64,000 bases of DNA, taken from positions 1 through 64,000 of the forward strand of contig JADCEL010000016.1 of NCBI GenBank assembly GCA_020250125.1, read 5' to 3'. The position numbers and the translations under genes were made by a program. How positions within the stretch are numbered: position 1 is the first letter of the stretch; the number at the start of each line of letters is the position of its first letter. Below are positions 63,246 to 64,000 of the stretch, in pieces. The notes below the pieces were generated by a model. It searched no databases, was not told the DNA's origin, and saw nothing but the letters and a program-made list of their open reading frames with translations. Source of the stretch: Rhodobacter sp. (GTDB lineage: Bacteria; Pseudomonadota; Alphaproteobacteria; Rhodobacterales; Rhodobacteraceae).

Positions 63246-64000
63246 ATGCTGAAGGATCAGGACCGCATCTTCACCAACCTGTACGGCATGCATGACCGCA
63301 GCCTGGCGGGGGCGAAGACGCGCGGGCACTGGAACGGAACCGCCGCGATCCTGGCGCAGGGGCGGGACCGGATCATCGATCAGGTCAAGGCCAGCGGGCT
63401 GCGCGGGCGCGGCGGGGCGGGCTTTCCCACCGGTCTGAAATGGTCCTTCATGCCGAAGGTGTCGGATGGCCGCCCGGCCTATCTGGTGGTCAATGCCGAC
63501 GAATCCGAACCCGGCACCTGCAAGGACCGCGAGATCATGCGCCATGATCCGCACACCCTGATCGAGGGTTGCCTGATTGCCGGTTTCGCCATGGGGGCCA
63601 ATGCCGGCTATATCTATATCCGGGGCGAATACATCCGCGAGCGCGAGGCGCTGCAGGCGGCGCTGGACGAATGCTATGACGCGGGCCTGCTGGGCCGGAA
63701 TGCAGCAGGCTCGGGCTGGGATTTCGACCTGTACCTGCACCATGGGGCCGGGGCCTATATCTGCGGCGAGGAAACGGCGCTGCTGGAAAGCCTGGAAGGC
63801 AAAAAGGGCATGCCGCGCATGAAGCCGCCCTTTCCGGCGGGGTCGGGCCTGTATGGGTCGCCCACCACGGTGAACAATGTGGAATCGATTGCGGTGGTGC
63901 CGACCATCCTGCGGCGCGGGGCGGACTGGTTCGCCAGCTTCGGGCGGCCGAACAATACGGGCACGAAGATTTTCGGCATTTCGGGCCATGTCAACGCGCC
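63246..64000 (+). CDS. nuoF: NADH-quinone oxidoreductase subunit F (5' part, runs off the window)
   Basis: [29 protein letters not shown]...[22 protein letters not shown]...[27 protein letters not shown]...[28 protein letters not shown]; no stop before the window end. Confidence 0.96.
   Translation, partial: MLKDQDRIFTNLYGMHDRSLAGAKTRGHWNGTAAILAQGRDRIIDQVKASGLRGRGGAGFPTGLKWSFMPKVSDGRPAYLVVNADESEPGTCKDREIMRHDPHTLIEGCLIAGFAMGANAGYIYIRGEYIREREALQAALDECYDAGLLGRNAAGSGWDFDLYLHHGAGAYICGEETALLESLEGKKGMPRMKPPFPAGSGLYGSPTTVNNVESIAVVPTILRRGADWFASFGRPNNTGTKIFGISGHVNA

Overview
The 64 kb window is high-GC and reads as an alphaproteobacterial (Rhodobacterales-like) chromosome segment. It is mostly core metabolism with a few accessory insertions. 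From left to right: (1) a truncated ATP-grasp-like ORF and cysS, whose 3' third has visibly different codon usage; (2) cimA and a squalene/phytoene-synthase-family gene; (3) a two-gene surface locus of a 1705-aa multi-DUF11 secreted protein and an 1169-aa outer-membrane beta-barrel-like protein; (4) a FocA/NirC-type channel; (5) a large aerobic cobalamin locus (cobF, cbiM-like, cobA, cobB, cobM, cobE, cobL, cobK, cobJ, cobI, cobH, cobG, cobN, cobW, DUF1636, cobO, cobQ) with two minus-strand cobalamin riboswitches; (6) a surface-sugar/LPS locus (Gfo/Idh/MocA oxidoreductase, acylneuraminate cytidylyltransferase, SDR, two tandem Kdo-transferase-like genes, NeuC-like epimerase, MsbA-like ABC transporter); (7) msrA, selO, clpP, clpX, NDUFA12-like, mlaD, DUF2155, aat, accC and accB; (8) preT, a DedA gene and preA; (9) an MFS transporter, a DegT aminotransferase and DUF1622; (10) the nuo operon nuoA-F, with nuoF cut by the window end. 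The most unusual element lies between nuoD and nuoE. It has two identical 96-bp double-hairpin palindromic repeats, a DUF559 (Vsr-like) endonuclease ORF, an inverted partial repeat copy and a DUF2442 domain, all in one reading frame and translationally coupled to nuoD and nuoE. It resembles a REP-like, endonuclease-associated mobile cassette that inserts in frame. All calls come from reading the sequence and ORF track; no database search was run.
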